A stretch of DNA of 64,000 nucleotides, from assembly GCF_042686175.1 (NCBI RefSeq), contig NZ_JBHUOR010000040.1:1-64000 (forward strand), written 5' to 3'. The DNA comes from Kurthia populi. GTDB taxonomy: Bacteria; Bacillota; Bacilli; Bacillales_A; Planococcaceae. Made by a program: the position numbers and the translations under genes. The notes beneath the pieces were generated by a model that searched no databases, was not told the origin of the DNA, and saw nothing but the letters and a program-made list of their open reading frames with translations. Of the stretch, positions 42,362-50,453 are shown in pieces. How positions within the stretch are numbered: the stretch's first letter is position 1; every line of letters starts with the position of its first letter.

Positions 42362-44401
42362 ATGAAAAAGAAACAATTGACGGCAATTGCACTGAGCACG
42401 GCGATGTTCACGTCAGCGATTGCGATGGCGCCAGGAGTTACAAATGCGAAAACAACATACAAAATTGTTAATGGAAAATTAGTAGATGTTAAAACGAAAA
42501 AAGTAGTTAAAGGGTATAAAACGTACAACGGTAAGTTATATAAAGACGGCAAGTTATTTAAAGGAATTTACAAAAATACTTATTATAATAAAGGAAAGAA
42601 AGCTTCGTATTGGTATAACGATGTGTATTACCATCAAGGAAAGCCATATACGGGATACTCAGGGCAGCAAAAATTACGCTTTAAAGACGGTCTACCATTA
42701 ACAGGGGAATACAATAAAATTCTTTTTGAAGATGGCAAGCGATTTAATGGGTGGAAAGATAGCAAGTATTATTTAAAGGGGCATTTAGCAAATGGAAATG
42801 TCACGATTAATGGTAAAACCTATAAATTCAAAGATGGCGTTAAACAGGATTTTTCATTAACGATTATGCATACAAATGATACGCATGCGCACTTAGATAG
42901 TGTGGCAAAACGTGTAACAGCAATTAATGAAATTCGTAAAGATAATCCAAGCAATGTGTTATTAGATGCAGGTGATGTATTTAGTGGAACGCTATACTTC
43001 AATGAATTCAAAGGACAAGCGGACTTAGAATTTATGAATATGATGGGCTACGATGCAGCGACTTTTGGAAATCATGAATTTGATTTAGGGTCATCTGCTG
43101 AAGGACACCAAGCATTAGTAGACTTTATCAAAGACGCCAACTTCCCGTTTGTTAGTGCAAATGTCGATTTTTCAAAAGATGATAAATTCAAAGGCCTATT
43201 CTCTGACTTGGTAAGTTCGAATCCAGAAAAAGGTCAAATTTATACAGGTATTATTAAAGAAGTTGACGGGCAAAAAGTGGGGATCTTTGGCCTGACAACA
43301 GCGGAAACAAAAGATATTTCAAGCCCTGGTTCAATAGAATTTAACAATTATATTGCAGAAGCGCAAAAAGCGGTAAAAGCATTTAAAGGACAAAATGTCG
43401 ATAAAATTATTGCCTTAACACATATTGGTTACGATGATAGCCCGGTATATGACAATGACCAAATTTTAGCGAAAACAGTTAAAGGAATTGATGTCATTGT
43501 AGGTGGTCATACCCATACGAAATTAGATCAGGTTGTTACCGTTGATACAGATAATGATAATAATGAAAAAGCGCCAACTGTTATTGTTCAAACAGGTCAA
43601 TATGGTGAAAATTTAGGGAATTTAAGTGTGACATTTGATAAAAAAGGTGAAGTTACTGCTTCTGAACAGCATTTAGTAAATGTTGCAGAAAAAGCAGAAA
43701 ATCCAGCCGCTGCGGAAAAATTAAAACAGTATAAGGATCGTATTGCTGAAATTAGTAATGAAGAAACGGGCGTAGTGGCAGAAGAAGAATTAACGAATCC
43801 ACGTGCATCCGCTACATCTACAGAAAGTGTTCGCGCAAATGAAACGGCACTTGGCGATTACATTACAGATGGCATGCTAGCAAAGGCAAAAACATTAAAC
43901 AATAAAGTCGTATTAGCACTTCAAAATGGTGGGGGAATTCGTTCGTCGATTAACGCAGGTCCGATTACAGTCGGTGAAGTGATTGCTGTACTACCATTTG
44001 GTAATACGCTAGCGACGGTTGATATTTCAGGAGCAGATTTACGTGCAGCGTTAGAGCATGGTGTAAAAGATTCGCCAAAAGAAAGTGGTGGATTCTTACA
44101 CATTGCAGGTGGTAAATACACATTTGATTCATCTAAACCAGCTGGCTCACGTATCGTATCATTCCAAATTAAACAGGGGGATGATTATGTAGATGTCAAG
44201 GATGATCAAACCTATACAATTGCAACAAACGCCTTTACTGCTAAAGGTGGAGATGGCTTTGCAACATTTGAAAAAGCGTATGCCGATGGTCGAGTACAAG
44301 ATCTAGGTTTATCTGATTGGGAGAACTTTGAGGAACAATTAAAATCATTAAAAACTGTGAATAATAAAACAGAAGGACGTATTATTGACGTTGCAAAATA
44401 A
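42362..44401 (+). CDS. Secreted 5'-nucleotidase/cyclic phosphodiesterase with N-terminal surface repeats
   Basis: The start is ATG 42362 after AGGAGGG. The 679-residue product has a signal peptide (cleavage near TNA-KT, 30), Tyr/Gly repeats (30-160) like those of the protein at 2983, a metallophosphatase domain (about 165-440) with HTNDTHAHLD, DAGDVFSGT, FGNHEFD, LTHIGYDD and GGHTHT as metal ligands, and a 5'-nucleotidase C-terminal domain (about 490-650) with LQNGGGIRSSI and AKGGDGF. It should release phosphate from extracellular nucleotides. The repeats probably hold it in the wall. Confidence 0.93.
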   Translation: MKKKQLTAIALSTAMFTSAIAMAPGVTNAKTTYKIVNGKLVDVKTKKVVKGYKTYNGKLYKDGKLFKGIYKNTYYNKGKKASYWYNDVYYHQGKPYTGYSGQQKLRFKDGLPLTGEYNKILFEDGKRFNGWKDSKYYLKGHLANGNVTINGKTYKFKDGVKQDFSLTIMHTNDTHAHLDSVAKRVTAINEIRKDNPSNVLLDAGDVFSGTLYFNEFKGQADLEFMNMMGYDAATFGNHEFDLGSSAEGHQALVDFIKDANFPFVSANVDFSKDDKFKGLFSDLVSSNPEKGQIYTGIIKEVDGQKVGIFGLTTAETKDISSPGSIEFNNYIAEAQKAVKAFKGQNVDKIIALTHIGYDDSPVYDNDQILAKTVKGIDVIVGGHTHTKLDQVVTVDTDNDNNEKAPTVIVQTGQYGENLGNLSVTFDKKGEVTASEQHLVNVAEKAENPAAAEKLKQYKDRIAEISNEETGVVAEEELTNPRASATSTESVRANETALGDYITDGMLAKAKTLNNKVVLALQNGGGIRSSINAGPITVGEVIAVLPFGNTLATVDISGADLRAALEHGVKDSPKESGGFLHIAGGKYTFDSSKPAGSRIVSFQIKQGDDYVDVKDDQTYTIATNAFTAKGGDGFATFEKAYADGRVQDLGLSDWENFEEQLKSLKTVNNKTEGRIIDVAK

Positions 44402-44406
44402 AAAAT

Positions 44407-44442
44407 AAAAAATGCCTGTTCAATTTGATCAGGCATTTTTTT
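44407..44442 (+). terminator. Terminator of the nucleotidase gene
   Basis: AAAAATGCCTG and CAGGCATTTTT pair, followed by T-run. Confidence 0.85.
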
Positions 44443-44509
44443 ATGGAAATTAGCCGTGCTACGGACATTAATTTTACTAAGCTATATATGAATAGTAGAG
44501 CAATAATAG

Positions 44510-44538
44510 TTGACTTATACGGATGGGGGTATTATGAT
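44510..44538 (+). promoter_or_regulatory. Promoter with CsoR/CstR-type operator in the spacer
   Basis: TTGACT (44510-44515) and TATGAT (44533-44538) are 17 bases apart. The spacer holds ATACGGATGGGGGTAT, the G-tract inverted repeat typical of CsoR/CstR operators, so the downstream regulator is probably self-repressed. Confidence 0.7.
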
Positions 44539-44568
44539 AAGGGCATTAATGAACAAGGTGGTGGTTCG

Positions 44569-44829
44569 ATGCAATACGATGCAAAAGCTATGAATCGTTT
44601 AAAACGTATCGAAGGTCAATTGCGTGGTGTTCTTCGAATGATGGAAGAAGGCAAAGATTGTAAGGAAGTCATTACACAACTGAGTGCAATTCGTTCAGGT
44701 GTTGATCGTACAATTGGCGTTATTGTAACAGATAATTTATTAGAATGTATTCGTGAGAACGAAGGCGATGATGATAAAATGAATGAGGTCGTGCAAGAAG
44801 CAATTACGCTTGTCGTAAAAAGTCGATAA
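44569..44829 (+). CDS. CsoR/CstR-family repressor
   Basis: The start is ATG 44569 after AAGGTGGTGG; the frame is open further upstream across the promoter. The 86-residue helical protein shows RLKRIEGQLRGVLRMMEEGKDCKEVITQLSAIRSGVDRT and NLLECI. The first Cys (DC) and second Cys (EC) are kept, but the His of copper-binding CsoR (H-x3-C) is Asn here (N-L-L-E-C), as in CstR-type persulfide sensors. No rhodanese, sulfur or copper exporter gene follows; the target besides itself is not in this window. Confidence 0.85.
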   Translation: MQYDAKAMNRLKRIEGQLRGVLRMMEEGKDCKEVITQLSAIRSGVDRTIGVIVTDNLLECIRENEGDDDKMNEVVQEAITLVVKSR

Positions 44830-44832
44830 AGA

Positions 44833-44873
44833 AAAGCGTTTTCGAAGAGTTTTCTTTGGAAATGCTTTTTTTT
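44833..44873 (+). terminator. Terminator of the CsoR/CstR gene
   Basis: AAAGC-TTTC and GGAA-GCTTT arms with a long loop and a run of eight T follow the stop. Confidence 0.6.
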
Positions 44874-44950
44874 GTGGGGAAATTTGTCTTAATAAATAAT
44901 AAAAGGGTATAGTTTAATTGGTAAAAAATACAATTTTAGGAGGGTTTATA

Positions 44951-45793
44951 ATGGGGCTGCCAACAGTAGCATTAGAGAATGGGGAAATAATTGCATATCG
45001 TCATCGCCCAGGAACAGGGGACAAAACAATTGTACTGATTCATGGTAATATGACATCGTCACTTCATTGGGATACGGTAATGGAAGCGCTAGATGAAAAG
45101 TATACGATTTACGCTGTAGATTTAAGAGGTTTTGGGGAATCCTCTTATAGTAGAGAGATTGAGCGCATTGAGGATTTTAGTCATGATGTGGAAGAATGGA
45201 TGGCTAAGTTAGATTTACGTAATGTAACATTGGTCGGCTGGTCAACAGGTGGTGCAGTAGCGATGGATATGTGCATAGATGATACAGAGCATCGTATCGA
45301 AAAATGCATTCTTGTGGCATCAGCATCAACGAGAGGGTATCCATTTTTCTTACAGGCGCAGCAGCGTATAGCAGAAACTAAAGAAGAAATTATTCATGAT
45401 CCATTTGTGACAGTGCCTGTTGAGACCATGCAACGTATGAAAAACTATGCAGGTATCCAAGCAGTATGGGAGCAATTAATTTATACGCATTATAAACCAG
45501 ATCACGATCACTACGGAAAGTATTTACGCGATATTTGTACACAGCAAAATTTAGGTGATGTATATTATGCACTACACACATTTGATATCACAGATGAAAT
45601 CGATGAAATTCAAGTGCCTATGTTAATAATTTATGGGGATAGAGATTATGTTGTATCAGAAAAAATGACCCAGGAGATTATTACAGATTTTGGAGGTAAA
45701 GCAAAAGTTTTAAAAATTAAAGATTGTGGTCATTCGCCGATGGTTGACCAATTAAACATTTTAACAACAGCAATTCAAAAATTTATAAATTAA
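44951..45793 (+). CDS. Alpha/beta hydrolase
   Basis: The start is ATG 44951 after AGGAGGG. The 280-residue alpha/beta hydrolase has the oxyanion region IHGNMTSS (about 31), nucleophile elbow VGWSTGGAVAM (Ser near 98), acid in YGDRDYVV (about 230) and His in DCGHSPMVDQ (about 257). It is of the esterase, C-C hydrolase or lactonase group; the natural substrate cannot be inferred. It is a single gene with two hairpins after it. Confidence 0.9.
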   Translation: MGLPTVALENGEIIAYRHRPGTGDKTIVLIHGNMTSSLHWDTVMEALDEKYTIYAVDLRGFGESSYSREIERIEDFSHDVEEWMAKLDLRNVTLVGWSTGGAVAMDMCIDDTEHRIEKCILVASASTRGYPFFLQAQQRIAETKEEIIHDPFVTVPVETMQRMKNYAGIQAVWEQLIYTHYKPDHDHYGKYLRDICTQQNLGDVYYALHTFDITDEIDEIQVPMLIIYGDRDYVVSEKMTQEIITDFGGKAKVLKIKDCGHSPMVDQLNILTTAIQKFIN

Positions 45794-45869
45794 ATACGAA
45801 ATTTATTAGGAAACTGTAATAGATGTATGGTATGGTATTAAGGTACAGATTCTGTATAAATCGCTTACG

Positions 45870-45898
45870 CTTCTCTCACCCAATGAGAGAAGTTTTTT
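45870..45898 (+). terminator. Terminator downstream of the hydrolase
   Basis: CTTCTCTC and GAGAGAAG pair, followed by TTTTTT. Confidence 0.82.
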
Positions 45899-45918
45899 AA
45901 TACATAAAAATATAAAGA

Positions 45919-45954
45919 AAAAGCCCGCCACCTGGGGAGTGACGGGCTTTTTCT
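45919..45954. terminator. Second strong terminator
   Basis: AAAAAGCCCG and CGGGCTTTTT pair with CCA..TGA in the upper stem. T-runs on both strands. Confidence 0.85.
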
Positions 45955-45974
45955 TTATTTAGGGAGAATATAAC

Positions 45975-46031
45975 ATGGGTAAGAAGTTTATATTCTTACT
46001 AATCATTATATTCCCACACTACATAATTTGA
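45975..46031 (+). CDS. Possible 18-residue hydrophobic peptide
   Basis: ATG 45975 with AGGGAG 9 bases upstream encodes MGKKFIFLLIIIFPHYII, a basic start followed by one hydrophobic helix. This is the shape of small membrane peptides, including type I toxins. No promoter is obvious and a terminator lies just ahead, so it may be chance. A GTTTACATGTAAA palindrome follows at 46070. Confidence 0.3.
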   Translation: MGKKFIFLLIIIFPHYII

Positions 46032-46095
46032 AACGTAAATATTCAGATAATAAGCACGATTTACTTTTTGTTTACATGTAAATGTGTTTATTTTT

Positions 46096-46767
46096 TTACG
46101 GTTTATACTTTGAATGCATCATCCATTTAACAAGTGGTTGTTGCCAAGAGCGAATAAAAACACCTAAAATTTTCCCTATAAATAATGCCGCAATAATTGT
46201 ACCGATACCGATAGAACCTAGTTGATGAACAGTTAGTAGGCAGACGATTCCTGCGATAATAACATTTAAAAGGTCACTTGTTACTTTAGCTTTACTAAAT
46301 GTCATATTGAAATGGTCGCTGATGGCATAGGTTAAAGCATCGTAAGGCATCATTGGTAAGCGAGCAGATAAGTATCCAAGTAAGCCAAATGATACGACAA
46401 ATAAACTAGCCATTAAATAAACGACGCGCAGTAGCATTGTTTCAGGCATTGGCAAAAAGGCTTGAACGAGCCAAAGAGTAAAATCAGCAAAGGAGCCGAA
46501 AAATAATGTAATAATAAATTGTGCTAAATAAGAACGAAACTTCCATTCACGTGTAATGATAATTTGAATAATAATAAATAAGACGTTGGCGATAATAGTA
46601 GTTAGCCCAACAGAAATTCCTGTTGCTAATGTAAAGGCATAAGCAAGTGAGGATACAGGCGAGACACCAAGGCCTGCATAAATAGAAAGGCTGATGCCAA
46701 GTGTTAAAATAAACAGCCCGCTTAAATAAACGGTTACCTGTTTAATTGTTCGATCATAATGTTTCAA
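46096..46767 (-). CDS. YczE/YyaS-family membrane protein
   Basis: The 223-residue protein starts with TTG seven bases after AGGAGGC. It has five membrane helices and the family features LSGLFILTLGISLSIYAGLGVSPVSSLAYAF near the N-terminus and MPYDALTYAIS in the middle. The molecular role of this family is unclear; in B. subtilis YczE affects surfactin-type synthesis. It is divergent from a LysR-type regulator, which probably controls it. Confidence 0.88.
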   Translation of the reverse strand: MKHYDRTIKQVTVYLSGLFILTLGISLSIYAGLGVSPVSSLAYAFTLATGISVGLTTIIANVLFIIIQIIITREWKFRSYLAQFIITLFFGSFADFTLWLVQAFLPMPETMLLRVVYLMASLFVVSFGLLGYLSARLPMMPYDALTYAISDHFNMTFSKAKVTSDLLNVIIAGIVCLLTVHQLGSIGIGTIIAALFIGKILGVFIRSWQQPLVKWMMHSKYKP

Positions 46768-46884
46768 AAAAAAGCCTCCTGTTTTAAACTGTCACTCATA
46801 GTTAGTATAAACTGTAAATATTAATATGAAAAATATATAATTTAGTCATAAAACATATAAAAAATATATAATGAGGTGAGAAAA
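46768..46884. promoter_or_regulatory. Divergent promoter region of the YczE-like and LysR genes
   Basis: AAAATATATAAT occurs twice (about 46828 and 46860) as a direct repeat 32 bases apart, next to a CTGTAAATATTAATATGA stretch. Such AT-rich spaced sites fit LysR-type binding. Confidence 0.4.
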
Positions 46885-47787
46885 ATGGATTTAAAACAGT
46901 TGCATTATTTCACGGAAATTGTGAAGCATGGAAATATTTCGAAAGCAGCAGAGGCCTTGCATATGGCACAGCCACCCCTAAGTCAGGCATTAAAGAAATT
47001 AGAGCTAGAACTTGAAACGACATTAATTGAGCGTTACCGTACAAAATGGTCCATAACAGAAACAGGGCAGTATGTATTTGAACAGGCAGAGGCATTAAAA
47101 TCACGTATGGGAATTATGCGTCGAACAGTAAAGGAGATTGAATTGGGCGAAGCGGGTACATTATCAATCGGACTTTCGACTGCATGTGCGCAGCTTTGTG
47201 TAGGTTCATTAAAAAAATTCAAACAGCAATATCCAAATGTATTTTTAAATATTCAACAGGGTAGCTCACATCAAATGGAAGAAAAACTTCGTGAAAATGA
47301 TATTGAGTGCGCGATGATGTTAAAGCCCTTGTATGATCATGATTATGAAATGCGCACTTTGTCGCGAGAGATTTTTGTGGCGTTATTCCCAGAAAATTGG
47401 TCGCTCTTAGAAAATCATGTGAGCTTAGCTGAGTTACATACGATGCCATTGATTGTTTTAGGGCGTATGGAAGGTTATTCGATGTATGAAAATGTTTTAA
47501 ATGCTTTTTATGAAAAAGGCTTAAAACCAAATATTGAAATTGAATGTCATGATATCGGTCTTGTACAATCTCTTGTGAAAAAAGAAATGGGGATTGGTGT
47601 TGTGCCACTGATGGGGGTGCAGCAAACGCCAGGAATTCAAATTGTACCAATTGATGACCTACATCTTATTTTTGAACCGGTTGTACTCCACCGTAAAGAA
47701 AGAGAATTATCACCAAAAGCACAGCACTTTTTAACGATTTTATTAGAGGATTTAGTAGAAGGGGGAACAATAAAAAAGAGGCTTTGA
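46885..47787 (+). CDS. LysR-family transcriptional regulator
   Basis: The start is ATG 46885 after GAGGTGA. The 300-residue product has the N-terminal helix-turn-helix (about 1-60: MDLKQLHYFTEIVKHGNISKAAEALHMAQPPLSQALKKLE) and a periplasmic-binding-like effector domain (90-290). It probably governs the divergent YczE-like gene. Its last codons (for K-K-R-L) and TGA stop are formed by the terminal sequence AAAGAGGCTTTGACA of a 137-bp repeat, so the natural C-terminus was probably replaced by that of the repeat. Confidence 0.92.
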   Translation: MDLKQLHYFTEIVKHGNISKAAEALHMAQPPLSQALKKLELELETTLIERYRTKWSITETGQYVFEQAEALKSRMGIMRRTVKEIELGEAGTLSIGLSTACAQLCVGSLKKFKQQYPNVFLNIQQGSSHQMEEKLRENDIECAMMLKPLYDHDYEMRTLSREIFVALFPENWSLLENHVSLAELHTMPLIVLGRMEGYSMYENVLNAFYEKGLKPNIEIECHDIGLVQSLVKKEMGIGVVPLMGVQQTPGIQIVPIDDLHLIFEPVVLHRKERELSPKAQHFLTILLEDLVEGGTIKKRL

Positions 47788-47910
47788 CATACATGTAAAA
47801 TAACTGCTCCCATGAGCATAAGAAAAACCGGAATCGCGCTGTGGCGCGGTTCCGGTTTTTCGTTGTGAAGACTAAAAAAGGAATATGACGTGTTTTGCCT
47901 CAGCATTTTC
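47775..47910 (-). repeat. 137-bp dispersed inverted-repeat element, copy C
   Basis: In reverse orientation to copies A and B. One end (AAAGAGGCTTTGACA) overlaps the LysR stop codon. The hairpin AAAAACCGGAATCGCGC...GCGCGGTTCCGG is intact. The far end (TGCCTCAGCATTTTC) is diverged and meets the end of the broken gene at 47910. Confidence 0.85.
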
Positions 47911-48512
47911 TAGGTCATTGAATTAATAATAACCTGTGCCTTTTCAATTGTTGCTAGACCCTGAGAAAATCTTTTAAAGGCGTTAGGTAGCGCATGAATT
48001 GTTTTTGTTTCGGTAATGGTTTCAAACTGAGTAGTAGCATCAATATATTATCTGAGGCCTTTTTTATAAAGTAGTAAATAATTTGTTTGCTGTGAGGATA
48101 AATTTTCATTTTCGATTAATGAATTAATCGAGTGAATACGTTCCTTTAATAGCGTAGATAATTCATTTGTGGCGATTTGTAGTGAATGAAAGTCTTTTGC
48201 TTTTGCGAGTTGTTGTAAATCATCAATTTGCACAGTAAGTGAATCACCGAAACGCTCAGCATATGTGAGTTTTGCTAAAAATTGTTCATCAGTTAATGTT
48301 TGTGACAATGGTGTAGTAGAGCATTGTTGGAGCTCAACAGATAGCTTGGCCCCTTGTATAAACGCGACACCTAATAAAGAAATTAGTAATCCTACTATAA
48401 AACCGGTTATTAATTTTCGCTTTTGTTGTTTTTGTACGTAACGAACGCCGAAAATTGTGACGACAATAAATATAGCACCCAGTAGTAATGTATTTTCGAG
48501 TGTTTGACTCAT
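47910..48512 (-). pseudogene. Membrane protein gene interrupted by a stop codon
   Basis: From ATG 48512 two membrane helices (about 6-22, 32-50) are followed by a helical extracytoplasmic part to the TAA at 48048-48050 (154 codons). Beyond it the same frame runs on for 45 codons (YIDATTQFETITETK...KAQVIINSM) to TAG 47910, with normal composition, suggesting that a CAA codon became TAA. The truncated product may still be made. Function unknown. The 3' end abuts a dispersed repeat. Confidence 0.7.
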
Positions 48513-48527
48513 CACATATCTACCCAC

Positions 48528-48863
48528 CTTCTTTTTAAAGGAATATATGATTAACCATTACCGTTATAACATGGCACGAAACGATGCCAATATGTTCTTT
48601 CTTTACTGTTTAAAGGGTGATTAGAAGGGAGTAGAAAATTACTGATTAATGAGTTAAATGGTCCTTTTAATAGAAGCTAATCACTTGACTTATAATGTGC
48701 TTTTAGATAAGTGTAAATTTTCTTTACTGTTAAACATTCCTAATTAATACAAGTATTCTTTAGTGTTAAAATAAATAAGTGATTTTCGTTGACATGGGAT
48801 TATAAAAGATGGTAACTTACAGGCGTAGGCAATATCTACACATATATAAGGAGGCTATTTAAC
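48528..48863. other. Gene-less region with three direct repeats before the SDR gene
   Basis: TTCTTTACTGTTTAAA (48599), TTCTTTACTGTTAAAC (48720) and TTCTTTAGTGTTAAA (48756) are direct repeats that may be regulator sites. TTGACA at about 48790 could be a -35, but its -10 is weak. AAGGAGG precedes the SDR start. Confidence 0.5.
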
Positions 48864-49598
48864 ATGGCACGTTTAGAAGGTAAAGTAGCAATTATTACAG
48901 GCGCAGCACAAGGTATGGGTGCGGCTCACGCAAAATTATTCATTGAAGAAGGCGCAAAAGTAGTTTTAACAGACTTGAACGAAGAAAAAGGTCAACAAAC
49001 TGCCGCTGAACTTGGCGACAATGCAATTTTCGTGAAACAAAATGTTACAAGCGAAGAAGACTGGAAATCAGTTGTAGATAAAGCAGTAGAAGCATTCGGT
49101 AAAGTAGATGTTTTAGTAAATAATGCCGGTATCACAATGGCAAAATCAATTTTAGATATGACACTTTCAGATTACCGTAAAATTGTTGAAATCAACCAAG
49201 TATCTGTATTCTTAGGTATTAAAGCAGTAGCACCAGCTATGATCGAGGGTGGCAAAGGCTCTATCGTTAATATTTCATCTATGAACGGCTTAGTAGGTGG
49301 CGCTGTCGGTTATACAGATACAAAATTCGCTGTACGTGGTATTACAAAAGCAGCAGCTCTTGAATTATCTCGTAAAGGTATCCGTGTAAATTCTGTACAC
49401 CCAGGTGTTATTGCAACACCAATGGTTGTTCAAGAAGATACAAAAGCAGCCGTAGAAGAATTTTCTAAACATATTCCAATTGGCCGTGTAGCAGAGCCTT
49501 CAGAAGTTTCAAACTTAGTATTATACTTAGCTTCTGATGAATCTAGCTACTCAACTGGTTCAGAATTTGTTATTGATGGCGGTTTAACTGCTCAATAA
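48864..49598 (+). CDS. Short-chain dehydrogenase/reductase
   Basis: The 244-residue classical SDR has TGAAQGMG (13-20), NNAG (about 88), Ser in VNISSMNG, the catalytic YTDTK and HPGVIATPM. Asp in VLTDLNEEK (about 36) after the second strand suggests NAD preference. It is close to glucose 1-dehydrogenase/3-alpha(20-beta)-hydroxysteroid dehydrogenase types and unlike the FabG-like protein at 39895 in the active-site YTDTK. The natural substrate is unknown. Three direct repeats lie upstream. Confidence 0.92.
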   Translation: MARLEGKVAIITGAAQGMGAAHAKLFIEEGAKVVLTDLNEEKGQQTAAELGDNAIFVKQNVTSEEDWKSVVDKAVEAFGKVDVLVNNAGITMAKSILDMTLSDYRKIVEINQVSVFLGIKAVAPAMIEGGKGSIVNISSMNGLVGGAVGYTDTKFAVRGITKAAALELSRKGIRVNSVHPGVIATPMVVQEDTKAAVEEFSKHIPIGRVAEPSEVSNLVLYLASDESSYSTGSEFVIDGGLTAQ

Positions 49599-49610
49599 TC
49601 TAATATAGAG

Positions 49611-49647
49611 AAAAGAGACTGGCCCTAATGCCAGTCTCTTTTTTTAT
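49611..49647 (+). terminator. Terminator of the SDR gene
   Basis: AAAGAGACTGG and CCAGTCTCTTT pair with a short loop, then T-run. Confidence 0.88.
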
Positions 49648-49743
49648 GTGAAAATAGTTCATTTGTTGTGTTAAATTATAAGAAATATTAAAAAATATGG
49701 TAAAATAAAAGGATTAGAAGGCTTATGAGAGGATGAGACTAAT

Positions 49744-50421
49744 ATGAAGGAACGAATTGTTGTTGTAGAAGATGACATAGATATTTTAGAGGTTTTATCA
49801 ATCTATATTGAAAATGCTGGCTTTCAATTATTCAAAGCATCAACAGTAGCAGATGGAGAACGTATTATTTTGGAGAGTAAGCCGGACGTCATCGTATTAG
49901 ATGTGAATTTACCTGATGGTACAGGTTTTGAATTAGCTAAAAAAATCCGCAGTAAGACGAACGCGGTGTTAATTTTTTTAACGGTAAATGAAATGATTGA
50001 TTATAAGTTAATGGGATTTGAAGTAGGTGCAGATGATTATATGACAAAGCCGTTTATTCCGAAAGAACTTGTCGCAAGAATTCAAGCGCATTTAAAACGT
50101 CGTACTTCCAATCAAGATGCGAATGCGTTAACATTTGATGATTTAACGATTCAATTAGATGAAAAAGAAGTGTACCGTGCAGGAGAACGAATCAATTTAT
50201 TTACGAAAGAGAAGCAATTACTGTTTTATTTAGTCGAAAATCGTACGCGTGTCGTAAGTTCAGAGCAGTTGCTTAATACAATTTGGGGCTATGATGGAAT
50301 TGTTGATCCGAAAACATTGTCTGTACACATTAGTACATTGCGCAGGAAAATTGGTGATTCATCAACGAAACCAAGATGGATTCAAACTATCCGAGGTTTT
50401 GGCTATAAATTTAATGAATAA
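49744..50421 (+). CDS. OmpR-family response regulator
   Basis: The 225-residue regulator has a receiver (E9/D10/D11, Asp53 in VLDVNLPDGTG, Lys in TKPF) and a winged-helix domain (about 130-225: DPKTLSVHISTLRRKIG, RGFGYKFN). It is 32 bases before the giant kinase gene, and so is its likely partner. No target operator was identified. Confidence 0.93.
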   Translation: MKERIVVVEDDIDILEVLSIYIENAGFQLFKASTVADGERIILESKPDVIVLDVNLPDGTGFELAKKIRSKTNAVLIFLTVNEMIDYKLMGFEVGADDYMTKPFIPKELVARIQAHLKRRTSNQDANALTFDDLTIQLDEKEVYRAGERINLFTKEKQLLFYLVENRTRVVSSEQLLNTIWGYDGIVDPKTLSVHISTLRRKIGDSSTKPRWIQTIRGFGYKFNE

Positions 50422-50453
50422 GTTTGAATTTTTTGCGAATAGGAGTGCTATTG

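Noticed and set aside
47219..47650. 143-codon frame on the - strand
   Set aside because: It is antisense to the LysR gene, whose domains are clear; composition is that of a shadow frame.
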